A program made the position numbers and the translations under genes. Below, one piece after another: positions 1 to 12,437 of a DNA stretch of 64,000 bases. The DNA comes from Endocalyx cinctus. Taxonomy: Eukaryota > Ascomycota > Sordariomycetes > Amphisphaeriales > Apiosporaceae. Below the pieces are notes generated by a model, which ran no database searches, was not told where the DNA came from, and was given only the letters and a program-made list of their open reading frames with translations. The DNA lies in assembly GCA_001600455.1 (NCBI GenBank), contig BCKC01000008.1, positions 903,345 to 967,344 of the forward strand. Direction: 5' to 3'. Numbering within the stretch: position 1 is the first letter of the stretch; every line of letters starts with the position of its first letter.

Positions 1-2432
1 AGAGAGGATGATCATTTTCATTGGTTAAACCGAATTGATGGCAACTTACAAAGGACGAACAATTTCACCGCTAATAATTAGACAGCAGGGAATAGCTTCC
101 TTCGATGCATCTTTGCCTCAGCCACACCCAATTGCTGTGGAACGTTCTATATAGCCGGAGGATATCGAGCTTGTGACCTACCATGACATTAGTTCACGAG
201 CTCATTGATCCTTCTAATTTGTTTATCGCAAGTGGTAAGACGGAGCACCGTCGCTCTTCAATTCACAATGCGATCCAGTTTCGTTTTTGCAGTTTCATCT
301 ATTCAGTGCACCTCTCGAATTAGATGGGCTCAGTTTCATCCCCCCCCAATGATATTATGATATTAGCGGGGAAATAGGTAAGACGTCCTCATCCTATTAC
401 TCCTGGACGGCCGAGCACTTCCGCCGGTTAAGAAAGGGTACCAGTCGACCGAAATTGAGTCGAACTCTTCTCATCCAGAAATATGTTTTCTCGCTTCCCC
501 GCAGTAGCGAGTCGTGATCGGCTGCGTTACTTGAGGAAAGAGACGGGTAGGACAGCTTGTAGTCGTGACAACTCGGTAATACAAATTATTCATCTCTCCC
601 CGTAGTCGGGGTCATAAGCTCGCCGTGTTGCCTACGATTTAAGCACAAGGAAATCATCACATTTATTTCTAATAGGACCTCGACGCTCATCCAAATCCAA
701 TCATCTTCAACTCTTTCCTTGTTTATCCAAAAACCGGGGCCCCGAGCCTCCAGATTGGAGACGAAGAAACGCCACACAAATCCCACGAACGACGTCTTCA
801 GTCTGCGTAATTATCGCGTATAGAGTGTGGGGTATAGGTATACTATGAGCGACGACGAAGCACAAAGGTCACGTTCATTGCAGAATAGAACGGTTCTCCT
901 GTTTCCAAAAATAGCTTCCGATGGGTCGTTAGCTCAAACCCCAATGGCCGATAATCTGTGGGTAATAGAATTTCATCACGCTGCACGGCATATTTGCCAG
1001 ACGTATCTGGTATTTGCTCCGCTGTTCTAACGCGAAGGAGATATAATTGACAGGGCAAACAATTATACGAGATACAAGATCACGACAGCTCAGAAAGACG
1101 CGCAATTGAGGGTGGCTAATTGGAATGGCGAGTTGAGAGTTTTTTTGTGAGGGGGAATATGATCTGATATATCGAGTTGCCGGGGGTAATTTTTTTGCGG
1201 CCTTATGACCGCCTCCTCCTGGATCGTTGACCGGGTTTTAAAAGAGTGGCGATGAGTGATAAGTTATCGCCGGGCCCGACGTACTGGGCTCGAATAAGAA
1301 CCTAACCCCCGTCTGCTACCTATACTATATCGCTTGATGGCTTGCCTATGCGTAGGGCTACCAACGAAGCAGGGGTCTGTCGCACTGGAGATGCCGGCCC
1401 CCGGCCCTTCTCGTATCGTTTTATTTCTTAATTTTCATGGAAAGTCCCCTCCCAAATGCACACCCAACGTGCTGGATGACGCTACCCCCTCCTGGGGTTT
1501 CGCCGGAGATCTCTTTCTTCCGGACCTCTCGGGAGCTAACCCATGATCATACAATTCTGGCTATTGTTTAATTGATACCGCTTTCTGACCAAGATCGGCC
1601 GCCTCACGCGTCCGAAACAACCCTAAATTCCCTCCCTCCCCCTGCTATCGTCATCGCAGCGGGCTTTTTTTTCGTTCTAACTCGTCGGCCAGACTTTTTT
1701 TTTTTTTCGGTCCACGCCATGGACGCGCAGCGTCGCAGTGATACGTGCGAAGGAGTAACAGGTCTTGTGGGGGAAAAAGTCTATTTTCGTCTGTCAATGT
1801 TGGTATATGCACACATATGCATGCCTCACGTCGGCCAATGACCGGCGTGCTTTCTCGTGACGCCTAGAATTTCTTAACACGAATCACGCATCTGAAGACC
1901 AATAGACGAATTTCTTCGCAGATGCGAGATGCGCGCAAAAGATAACGGCCGGGTGACGGTACCTACAGAAAGAAATCTCTTCTCCCCTGCCATGCATTAG
2001 CATCTCGAGACTAGGTATATCTAGGGTATACAAGCAACATGCCAGACTAGAAAACATACGAAACGCGCCGGCATTGGTATTACGAGGGTATATTTTGCAA
2101 GTATTCGACGTAAAGGGTAATGTTAGTCTTTTTTTTTTCCTTTTTTTAATCTCTACCACTTGTCATCTATCCTCTATCTAATAAATCTAAACCCCCTCAT
2201 GACGGGAACTTCGGGTTTCTTTTTTCAGCTCCGGATCTGACAGCAGCTGATCAACTATACTAGAAACAACTCGATCCTATACTATTCCCTGTATGCTATC
2301 TGTTTCCATCTGACTTGGTTTCATCTAACCCAATAGAAATGAAACTTCGGAAATCGAAAAAATATATTGGAATAAGACCCCGCTTTCCTATTCTCGAAGT
2401 TGGGCCGAGAAACGTAATGGATATTAAACTGC

Positions 2433-2460
2433 AAAAAAAAAAAAAAAAAAAAAAAAAAAA
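2433..2460. repeat. Poly(A) homopolymer, 28 nt
   Basis: This is an uninterrupted run of 28 A on the plus strand, the longest homopolymer in the window. It could be the tail scar of a decayed retroelement, but I see no flanking element or target-site duplication, so slippage is the simpler reading. Confidence 0.9.
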
Positions 2461-3097
2461 GAAGAAGGGTGTAGAGTAACAAAGCAAGTGGCAAGGCGTG
2501 AGATACAATGGTCTTGATTTTCATGTTCTCTTCGGGTAAGTATGTACTAGTTAATGGAGATGGAGATGGAGATGGCGTTGTGACGTATCTTGACGGATAC
2601 GTAAAAGGTCTGGTTTACTGTCTCCACGATTTCGATTTAGAGTAACGGCTCTATCGAGACTAAGCGGCCTCGTCTCGTTACTTCAATAGTGTTACAATTG
2701 ACCAGGAACAACCTGTCTCCTGAACTACGTGGCATGAATGATCGATTACATACGTGAAAATGCAACTATTTCGTGATACGATCCATCTAGTGTGCTACTT
2801 CCAGTCATTGTTACGTTTCGCTTCTTCTCGTTTCTTCCAACTAAGTGAAAGCACGTAGGTACTCAAAATATTTGGAGTGAGTTGAGTTCTCTCTTACTAT
2901 CTTGCTTCTCAGCATGTACAACAAGTTCATACTATATCAGATCAGGAGATAAAATATGGACCTGGTCCTATGTACAAAGTAATGTATATGTACATAGTGG
3001 ACACAACCGTACGTACGTATTATACACCCTGCTCTCTCTCTCTCTTTCCCTGCATCTTTTCATACACACCCATTGAAAAATAAAAACAATCTTCTCC

Positions 3098-3115
3098 TTT
3101 TTTTTTTTTTTTTTT
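3098..3115. repeat. Poly(T) homopolymer, 18 nt
   Basis: Uninterrupted T run in the non-coding stretch left of the first gene. No associated element is visible. Confidence 0.9.
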
Positions 3116-3605
3116 GCATTTCTGTTTCCCAACCCCCCTTTTTAATAACCCGATTTACCTTTCCATCCATTATGATTGTCATTAATCTCGTGATATTATG
3201 ATGTGATCCAGCCATCTCATTCCCATTTTCCCTAACAAATTAAAAAAAAGAAAGAAAAGACACAAAAGAAAAAGATGACCCCTGAACAGAAGAAAACCGA
3301 AACGAAAATTTGTTTGTGTTTTTTGATATGCCCTTTTTCCATATTGCGTGGTTATCAAAAGCATATCGATCCTAATACCAATTTTTTTCTTTTTCGTAAA
3401 TTCCTCCAGGGGGGTATAATAACGCTTGCGAACAACAAAGGAAAAATCAAATAACTAACAGCTCCCCTCATTTTTTTTGTTGTTGGTATTTGTGCTCCGT
3501 GCCGAACCGTAAAAGAATATGCCGTAGAAAGTTGTATGTATATATATATATATATAAATATAAACATTGGTTCGAAGGTAGTAAGTCAGTAATAATTCGA
3601 AATTA

Positions 3606-6517
3606 CTAATCCACGCGAATCACGACCTTCCACCCCAACGCGCCCGCCTCGCGTATAGCGCAAGCGAGGCAGTTCCGGCGCCGCCGGCTGACGACGGCGT
3701 TCCAGCCCCTCTCGGCGCACAAGGCGCGCACGAGGACCTCGAGGTCGGACCCGAACTGGCGTCGGCGCGTGGGCAGGCGCATCTTGGCGCCGGGGCTCGT
3801 ACTTAAATCGAAGCGGCCGTTCGCCGACGCGGCGGTGCTGGGCCGTCGACGGTCGAGCTCCGGCGAGCCCGGCGCACGTACCGTCGGGGGCGGGGTCTCG
3901 AGGTTGAACGTCGACGAGAGGGACGACACGCGCGAGAGGGACGGCATCCCCGGCGAGGACTTGGGCGGCGCGAAACCGGTTATGCAGTCGATCACCAGGA
4001 CGCGGGCGGGCCGCTTGGGGGAGGAGGACGGGGACGACGAGGCGGATCTGGAGCTGGTGAATCGGTTGTTGGAATCGGATTGGGCGAGGAGCTCTTCTAG
4101 CGTAGAGAGAGGTTGGCTGAGAAGGTCGGTTAGATGAATGGCGGTGTATGTGTAAAACCTATGTAGAGGATGACCTAGGGATAAATGTTAGTTTCTGGCA
4201 GGAAGAGTTGAGGACACGTATAGGATTTTCTTTTATATACATACCCGTAATGTGCGCTGAACTGGAAGGCTTGCTACCAGAATCTTGGCCGCCTACATCT
4301 ATATGCTGGATTGTTGGGCTCGTCGGCGACTTGAAGTACTTGACGTAGCTAGAGGGGACACAAGGGTGTGCTGCAACGAAGTGCACGTCATTAGAGAGCG
4401 CGAGATCAAACTCGAAATCACTATCGCTGCCATCGTAAGACATTGTAAAAGTGATTGAAGCCGGATACGTGCGGATTTCTGGAGGTTTGCTGGATTCAGA
4501 AAAGAGGCCAAACTGCTTCTCTATGCTCGGAGTCGTTTGAACACTGTCGACTGGCGCAGAAAGGTTTAGAGATTTGAGCTCAACTCTAGTGTTCGATGGC
4601 GGCCTCGTGGCGTAGTTACCCTCGCTGGGGATGATGAAATCAGCAGGTAGAACATTTGACGGGTCGGCATCGCCTAGGATATAAGACTCCCGTTCGATGC
4701 TGGTTTTTCCCCATAAACGAGCTTTCTTGCCCGTTTTTACGAGATCGTCTTTGATTCATTAGCTGTTAAGTTTTCAAACCTCCAAGGAATCCTCTGAACT
4801 TACCCCGAATGTCATCCGCAATAATATTAACCCAGCCGTCTCCGAACCCGTTCGGTGTAATGTCGCTCGATACCCAGCCCATGCATTCAGAAGTCCCCTT
4901 CCCCGCCGCTAAAACACGGCCGACAATGCAAGCAGTGCTCCAGAAACTTTTCCCATTATATACGAATCCACCGCACAGGTTGGCCATCGGACCGAGTTTC
5001 TCCATAGCCTCGTCGTCATTCTCGATGAGAGTTGACATAAGGAAATGTGGTAATATGTCTCCAGGTAGCATCAGACCAGAAATGTACGACCGCGATAGCC
5101 ATCCAGACGTGTGTAGGGCCGCCTCGATCTTCCGTCTTCGAACTGGTTGTCTCTGGGAATCGATGGAGGTCCTTTCCTCACCAAAATAAGACGAACGGCG
5201 TGAATCGTTCACAGGGGGCGTATTGATAGGCGTTGGCTCTCCTAGTGAGGTGGCCTTCTGAGATACTCTAGAGATGGTGGTATTATAATCGGGCCAGCGA
5301 AGCTTTCTAGCGAAATGGGCTAAACCGACGATCTGTCTGTCTTTGTACCTGCCCTGAATTGAGTATACATATTCGGGATGATTATTATGGTGACACTGAG
5401 TATGATCAGCAAGGTGTGCGCCATACATATGGTCGTGCTTAAGTGTCATCTTATTAGTGAGTGACGTCAGCCAACCTTTAGGTGTCGGGTCTAAGGGAGT
5501 CGGCTTTGATTTTGTTATGGTGATATTTTCAAGCCAGGCCCGAGCAAGAATTAGCGACCACCTCACCGCGGTAGTGGCTTCCTTCTCGAATCTGTGCACA
5601 TTAGACGCTTTAAGCCTCTCTATGCCCAATTCATCACCCTCGGTGATGGCATCTAGCCGAACAAGAAGTTCACAAGCGAGTAAAATTTGCAGAAGAAGCC
5701 AGTATCGTTCCTCGCTGCGGTCTTGCGCGTCATTTCCCTCATTTATCGAGGAGCCGTCGGATAACTCGTCATCTAAAGGAAAGCCCCACAGTATCTGGCC
5801 AAGACGGATTCTCCATTCTACCCGGGAAAAATCCACCCAGGCATTATTCGCAGCCAGAACCTTCACGAGCGCCTGGATTTGTACTGCTAAGCTGTAGGGA
5901 TCTTTCGAGTCAATGACTCTCGTAGGCGGGTGGAGAATCTTTAAGAACAATTCATTGTAGAGGTCAATGGACTTGATTTGAGCGACGGTACGTCCGGAAT
6001 GATACCTTCGTTCAACCTTGAGCAGCTGCTCCATAATGCTCGCATCGTCCAAATGTCTTAGGCCCTCCTTGGAGGTTACAAGTTTCTGGCGCTGCTCAAT
6101 AATTACCGGACTTTTGGAGCCCAAGTTGTCGAATCCGTACTGCTCCTCCTGCAATGCATCAGCTACAGAGATCTCCAACGCGGCTTGATACCCCATAGTG
6201 CCTTTTTCCAGACCTTGCATGCTTAGCATGTTGGGGCGCTCGCAGCACCTCACGTTGAAGTGGGCTTTCATCCTAGTTGACGGAGAAGTAGCGGAGAGCG
6301 GATCACGCTGGATGATCCGAGGTCGCGCGGTGATACAGCCCCAGGCGTCATCTTCGATCTGGGTATGATCAGCTAAATCTCTGATGGCCAATTCCTCATT
6401 CAAAGGGAAAGCGACGGATGGGTACGGGGCACCGGAACCATGGCCTTGAGAACGGGCGAAGAACTGCGGAGCTCCGGAGAATAGCTTTTCGATCTCGGAA
6501 TCGGTTAAAGATGCCAT
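3606..6517 (-). CDS. Conserved fungal protein of unknown function (928 aa)
   Basis: I do not recognise a named family, but the sequence has the look of a widely conserved filamentous-ascomycete protein. Three exons fit: 6517-4804, 4748-4245 and 4174-3606, joined at phase-1 GT-AG introns of 55 and 70 nt, giving 928 residues. The chosen start (MASLTDSEIEKLF) lies six codons inside a longer ORF that begins at 6535. The N-terminal two thirds is rich in acidic and aromatic residues and shows no transmembrane segment or signal peptide. The middle contains a polar, disordered linker. The last 190 residues contain a Ser-rich stretch and end in a compact block with CLAC and GWKVVIRV, where base composition is clearly more GC-rich than upstream. 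No catalytic motif is evident. The reading frame is well supported; the function is unknown. Confidence 0.8.
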
Positions 6518-7496
6518 AATACGCTTCAGCTTCAAAACGGGACGAGGACTTTTCCCATCTGCCGTATCTTCCGTGCCTAAGGGAGGCGAAGGTAATGGTT
6601 TATTGAGTGAGCTGATGCTTGATTTTGATCGGGGAGATAGAGCACCAGTCCCAGGTGATAGCGGATCTCTCGAAATCTGGGTATTTGAATATGGCGGTTA
6701 GGGTTATTAATTCCAAAGTCTAACCAGAAACGATGCCGGTCACCAAAACAAATATAAATAATAATTAAAGGGAATATAATATTGACAATGGGATTTTTTA
6801 ATACAACATTAAAAAGTGGCTGAACTATCAGCCCTTTTCTTTTTTTTCTTTCTTTTTTTTCTTTCTGTGATGACGAGCCTTCGACACAAGCTAGCAACGG
6901 GGAATAGTGTGTAGTAGCTGAAAGTCAAGGCGACAAAATAAAAGTGAATTTAAACATGTGATTTTCCTTAAAACAGTTTTCTTCTTCTTCAATTTTGAGA
7001 GAATTAAAAAAAAGGAAATTATTACAAGAAATAAAATATCAGATAAAATAAAAAATAAAATTATGAATTAAGAATAAGACCAAAAAATTGCTCATCTGCA
7101 ATGCAAGCAAGTACCGCAAATACCGCGAGTTACTGCAAGTATCAGCTGAGGTCATGAGACGCGGAGACCAATAGTTTATTAGGGGTCTAATAATACTAAA
7201 GGTATGCTATGGTAAATAGCACTGACAGCTGCCAAGACTTCCTTGTCTTGCCAAATTAGGAGAAAAATGTAGGAGAATTCAGATGGCATTCAGGTGGCAT
7301 CTCATAAGGATTTCGGGGTGGAAATGAGGGGGATAAAAAATACGTAGGATTGAGATTGAGTCAATCATAACGTTTTTTAATGAAAACTGACAAGGTAGCA
7401 AAAAGAAATAGACAAATGAAGCTTAGGGCTTAAAGCATGAAATGAATAATTGCGACTCGATTTGAGGGGACCGTAGCATTCTTCTGCATCTTGAAC
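6518..7496. other. Intergenic, promoter side of the gene at 6517-3606
   Basis: This AT-rich stretch upstream of the minus-strand gene has short A/T runs near 6839-6865 and 7005-7075. The only ORF (6577-6897, minus) is low complexity and resembles nothing. I see no regulatory site that I could name. Confidence 0.5.
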
Positions 7497-7883
7497 TCAT
7501 ACATACAACCCAGAATATAGAAAACGTACCATATTGTTTTCACCAGCTTCCAACTTTACTTTCACGTCCAATCCATCTTCATTCAGATGTAGATGATGAT
7601 CTCTTCGTTTGAGTGTCCGACGAGGCGCTTGTCTTTCTTTCGGTCCAGTAATAAATTCCCGTATAAAAGTTCTTTTTGAGCCTTGTCGTTGCGGTCGCGC
7701 GTTCTCTTGAACCTCGGAATGATTACTAGCATTCGTAACATTGGTATTATTGCTTGGCAAACTCCCATTTGCTCCCTTAAATCTCGTGAATGATGTCAAA
7801 GATCGCATTCTTTTTAACGTATTTCCTCGTCTCCTTGACCCTTCGACGGGTTCCATCGTCACCGTATTCGATGAGACTTGCAT
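7497..7883 (-). CDS. Doubtful small basic hypothetical protein (128 aa)
   Basis: This open frame encodes a highly basic, polar peptide rich in Arg, Lys, Asn and Ser, ending in LDVKVKLEAGENN before an apparent GTACGT donor near 7530. The last codons before the stop are therefore probably intronic. A second frame on the same strand (8025-7777) begins with a hydrophobic signal-like stretch and overlaps it, so the true model may join parts of both or be spurious. No homologous family comes to mind. It stands alone in AT-rich DNA without close neighbours. It is listed because the overlap of two long frames is hard to get by chance here, not because a function can be assigned. Confidence 0.25.
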   Translation of the reverse strand: MQVSSNTVTMEPVEGSRRRGNTLKRMRSLTSFTRFKGANGSLPSNNTNVTNASNHSEVQENARPQRQGSKRTFIREFITGPKERQAPRRTLKRRDHHLHLNEDGLDVKVKLEAGENNMVRFLYSGLYV

Positions 7884-8025
7884 TAGGATACAGGATATAG
7901 TGAACCCGGTGCTTAAGCACGCTCAAGCGCTTTGGTCCTCTGTTCCGCCGTCCGGTTGAAATCGCCAAGATTAACGCTGCAGCCAAAACCGAAAAAAAAA
8001 AGGTGAGAAAAAGAATGCGTTCCAA

Positions 8026-11000
8026 GAAAAAAAAATATGCATATATATATCGAGAATATATCGAATAGATCTAGAAAATAGAAGAATCGATATTCGCGCC
8101 CGAGAGAATCCTACAAGGGGGGACGGGAATGCCTATATGCATGTAAGTTTGGGGCAGGTTACATAGTTAATGCTTTGAAATAGATCGGAATTGCCCAGGA
8201 TGACGGAGGACGCAACACAAGTTAGCTGTACATATACAATACTATGTACGTGTAATATAAATCTAGATTAACAAATAATAGCTAGGGATCACAGGGAAGG
8301 GTAGCTGTTCTATTTAAAAGCAGGTTTCCAGAAGCCATGTTTGTCTGATAAGGCATCCGACATTTTAGATTCACAGTATAACCAACCTTGCATCCACTTT
8401 AGTAAAGGGAGAAAAACAAAAAGTACATACAGTCAGTCAGTCAGTCGACTGCCAAGTTCTCACCTAATTACTCCGTAACCTGATCTCAGTTGTACTGTAC
8501 GTAAGCTGATAAGTTGGAGATGCTAACTTTATGGATATTTACCTTGACAAAGTTAGCTCAATGCTAAAGCTGAAAATATACCATAGTACGTCCAAATATA
8601 ACCAAACTAAAGACAGGCATGCACCTTGGCTTTGTGTTTCGAATACCACCCAGTGCCGAATCGGTGGTACGGAGCTAGGGGTGGGTATAGTAGTCCGTTT
8701 CACCCTGTCCGTGACGTGGTGCTCGTCTCTTTGAGCCACGCACGACGCATAAGAACAAGTCAGAATAATTTACATGAAAAAGTTCGGTCAACCAAATTAT
8801 GGGCTCGGGTTGAATACAGTATGTCAATTTTGGCATTATTTGTAGGATAATACGCGACGCCGAAAAACACTGTCCGATTAATTACATCTAGGTCGGGACA
8901 TTTTCATCTATTGTAGTATACATATGTATGTACGGAATGTACATATATGCCAGGTTACATCTTTCTTTTACATATATACTAGGTTAGTACACATTTACCG
9001 TTCCGTCCCATCTAGCGTCGTAGAATTTCGATCACCTACGAAGCGGATGCTCATTCCACCCACTCTGCTCATCAGCATCTTACGCAATACACGTATAATT
9101 AACCCAAAGCTCTCTATATTTCTCCAGCAAATATTTTACCGTGACTAAGACCCCCCAAACCCCTAAATACCTCATAGTAAGAATAAGAATAAGAATAAGA
9201 ATAAAGGATTGTTTTATGTGTGACACAGACGGGGCAGCTTATGTTCGTACATTTAATGCATATTTCGACTGAAACTGCTACTGAGAGGCGTTAAATTATA
9301 TGCTATGTACGTACGTATGTACGTCTATGTCAAATCACCGAACCGCCACGCTTAAATAAACGAAACCATCTCAAGTCAAGCAGCAGGCGGGGACAATAGC
9401 GGGAGCCCTAGATTAGCGTAACGGCCAACTAAGACTCAAACAATGGTAGTATTACTAGGACAGAAGAAGAGAGATTCGGGAAGGTAGAAAATTTTAAACT
9501 GTCCTTTTTAGAACTTGTTCCGCCCATCTCGAAACCTTCCATCACATACTACACGTAGAATTAAATTCTCAAGGAGCGTCACGCTAGAACTGTTCGATGA
9601 ATGTCATTGTTTACATCGACAAGCTTGCTAGCGTAGGGTTGAAAGCCGATTGCTTGTTACAACTGCCGCCCAAGTAATAAAACCTGGAAATTTATTCTAC
9701 CGGAGGATTTGCTGAAGCGCGAGAGGCTTTTCAATAAGCTCAGCGCGTGATCACATGTATAGATAGATGAGCTCAGAATCGTACGGAGAAATGCTGCATC
9801 GGACTTTTTTTTTTTTTTTCCTCGAGAAAAAAAAAAAAGGGAAAAGAAAAGAGGAATATTGTTTTCTTTTTTCCTTTTTTCCTTTTTCCCTTTTTTCCTT
9901 TTTGGGCCTGATCTGATCTGATCTAAGATAACTGTTTCCCGTATATCCCTATAATAACCTGTTTTGTCTAAGATCTATACTATTGCTAATTTGCTCCCCC
10001 GGTACATATTATCATATATGAATATCAAGTATTATTCTACAAGCGCATTAAATGTTGCCTGTGCCATGACGAACTAATCATTTGTGTTCTGAAAATATAC
10101 TCATCGAAGTGATTTACATATACACAGATAATAAGGTTGGTGCTTGAAAACGTCCTCCGTCCCAGATAGATGTAGAGGTTAGAAACAGCTGCCTGCTTTG
10201 GAATATTACTCGTCGAGTAAGAATCAAATCTGGCCTAACCATCATCCCATTATCTAGCCACTTTTGGTAACTAATCTTTGACGCCGTCACGACTTGATGA
10301 TCTGAGCGCGAATCTATGTGGAGGGCGATCCCGGACCGTGGGGCTCGCCGATGCGACGTCGCAATTACTACTCTACCATTCTACTTTGGAAAATCGGATT
10401 ACCCTGAGTGCCCCCGAAAAGAACATGCATACAGGAATACATCTCTTCCAAACCACGTGAATGAGTGGGAATAATAACGAGTGGTGTGGGTCCATACCAT
10501 TTGAATAGACGAATTTCTCATTTCATCCCTATACTTTTTTTTGGGGTACAATATCAGCGTATTTTAATTTTTTTTTTTCTTTTTTTACTTTGCCTCTCAA
10601 GAAGCACATTCTCTTCGGAAAAGGGGCTTTACTGTGGCTTATAGCGAATAGACCGACACGAATCATCATATAATCGTATACTGCACAGTACTGTGTACAG
10701 GAAAACTTGATCGGCCGGGTTTGCTTCCCGACCCTTTTTTAGGCCTTAGAGAAACATGTAGTAATTAAGAGGGGAAATGTATTCGTAGAACTTCGCACTG
10801 ATAGTTAATCTTAGCAGAGCATTGCATGTTGTCCTATTTGTTCCAGTTTCTATTCTTTTGATACATCATCGACCATAGTGTCATTCAGTGCGCAGTTTGA
10901 CATCCATGCGCATCTCTTCATTCCTGAACTGGTGATTAAATTAATAACTTGCTAATGTACGTCTACATTAATAGCAGATGCAATCGATGCGACAGTCATG

Positions 11001-11516
11001 GTATGTTGATCGGGCTGTGTACTACAATCACTAGAATATCCTCCAAAGTTCTGGCCCGTAGCCCTTTGATAACTGCGGTGGGACCAGACCATGCCGGCTT
11101 CCGAAGCTACGAATTTCCGTATCAAAAACCCCATAGCCACAATGCTTGAGTGTAGCGATAGCGTGCCTCATAGCATAGTCTCCTCCCCTTCTGTCGCACA
11201 CGATCGCTCGAAAACGAGGGATTGGAACGGCAGTGTCGCTTTTGTCTACTTGTACTGAGTGCCTTGGATATGTTCGTATGAATGGATCTTATATGTTTTC
11301 TAGGACACTGCGCCAAATGGTTGAGAAATCGAGGTCGAATTGTCTCAGTATCCCGTAGAAGCAAATTAACTATTCCGAAACAAGAAACCACAAACACTAG
11401 GGTATAATGCTGTCCAAAACGCCTAAATTCGAGATCTCCCATTGCCGTCATGCGTGTCGTTCCTCATTTTGAGCCAACGAAGTTTGATCCTATCATAGTG
11501 GATAGCGGTGCGGATT
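8026..11516. other. Intergenic DNA, about 3.5 kb, no supported gene
   Basis: Only short frames occur here, none resembling a known protein. Simple repeats include four AGTC units at 8431-8446 and four GAATAA units at 9181-9204. A purine/pyrimidine mirror-like stretch of A, G and T runs lies at 9805-9905. The minus-strand ORF at 11122-11451 (109 codons) looks like chance: it has no domain and unusual composition. Confidence 0.5.
9181..9204. repeat. Hexanucleotide tandem repeat (GAATAA)4
   Basis: Four perfect head-to-tail GAATAA units in intergenic DNA. This is an ordinary microsatellite. Confidence 0.9.
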
Positions 11517-12089
11517 TCAAGCTGGTGGCGTGTCGTGGATAACAACCAATAAATATTTGGCTTCGGGCACAATGACGAATTCTTGTTTTTTTGTTCGTAG
11601 TCTAAGAAGTTTGAGCTCGTCCTATAAGTTGGCGAAACGGTAAAGTATTAGCACCGCGTATATGATTCTCGCATGTGCCGATGTAAGAGGATAAATAAAT
11701 CGTTTGACGTACCTCGCTGTCCATCTCCTCGACTAAGCTCCCAGCCGTACTCAGAAAACTCCAAACCATACTAGCAAGTTCCTGGGCCGCATGTGTCTCG
11801 TTGTCCGCGTTTGCCGTTACGTCGGTAGAGAAAGAACCTCCGGTCGGGGTAGGAAGAGAAGTGTTGCTATTCGCAGAGCGCGCCGGTCGAACGGTAGATA
11901 TTTGACCATTGGTTTTCAAGACGGATCCGTTGGTTCGATCGAGCATGATCCAGGCTTTGATGCCGGGCTTCTTCGACAGACGATGCAAGGCCTCGTCCAT
12001 CGAGTCGGAGTTGGCAGAGTTCTGCATTGTTAGAATAAAAAACAATTTTGATTATTGTAGGTCAGTCTTACTATAGTTTTTTCGGCCAT
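11517..12089 (-). CDS. Roadblock/LC7-type dynein light chain (143 aa)
   Basis: Roadblock/LC7 proteins are small dimeric light chains of cytoplasmic dynein; related folds act as scaffolds for small GTPase regulators. The model has three exons: 12089-12072 (six codons, MAEKTI), 12021-11713 and 11621-11517. Intron 1 has GTAAGA and CTAAC before its AG; intron 2 is GTACGT to TAG; both are phase 0. The N-terminal block (DEALHRLSKKPGIKAWIMLDR) and the C-terminal block (DELKLLRLRTKKQEFVIVPE, then YLLVVIHDT) are the two halves of the Roadblock fold. Between them sits a polar Ser/Thr/Asn-rich insertion of about 45 residues, making the protein longer than the roughly 100-residue animal form. It diverges from the IPI1 gene across 348 bp. 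Assignment to dynein, rather than another Roadblock complex, is inferred. Confidence 0.88.
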
Positions 12090-12437
12090 TTTTATATATA
12101 TAACTTTGTAAACAGGAATGTTGTTTTGTTTACATGGAATGAAAGGCACTTCAACGTGGAGATCAAGCAACTCTACCTGACTCTAGTATGAGGGGTACCG
12201 GAAAGCTCACGCCACACTGAACTTTAACCATTCAGCCACATTTCATTACGGCACCAGCAAACTTTTACCGAATCTATAATTCTGCCACAAGACACCGCTA
12301 AAAAGTTCCAAGCGAAAGCGATGAGAAGCGTAAACGTACCGGCGAATGTTGATTGATTAATGATTAGATGCTAGGCCTGCTCTGTTCGTAGGTTTCCTGA
12401 AATCCTCCGCTGGCTCTGCCTCAATGATCGGGAAAGG
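12090..12437. promoter_or_regulatory. Shared intergenic region between Roadblock and IPI1 genes
   Basis: These 348 bp separate two divergently transcribed start codons, so they must contain both promoters. No TATA or named operator can be picked out by eye. Confidence 0.5.

Larger units (their letters stand above)
1..3605. other. Intergenic DNA, no supported gene
   Basis: No ORF here exceeds about 90 codons, and none resembles a known family or can be extended by plausible splicing. The stretch holds long A/T homopolymers (28 A at 2433-2460, 18 T at 3098-3115), a TGGAGA triplet repeat near 2555 and a TA dinucleotide run at 3539-3556. It lies beyond the 3' end of the gene ending at 3606. I see no tRNA B box and no 5S rRNA. 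Confidence 0.6.

Noticed and set aside
2433..2460. Poly(A) run as evidence of a retroelement
   Set aside because: No reverse-transcriptase sequence, target-site duplication or element boundary is visible beside it.
11122..11451. 109-codon minus-strand ORF next to the Roadblock gene
   Set aside because: No domain, no splice support, and composition typical of chance frames.
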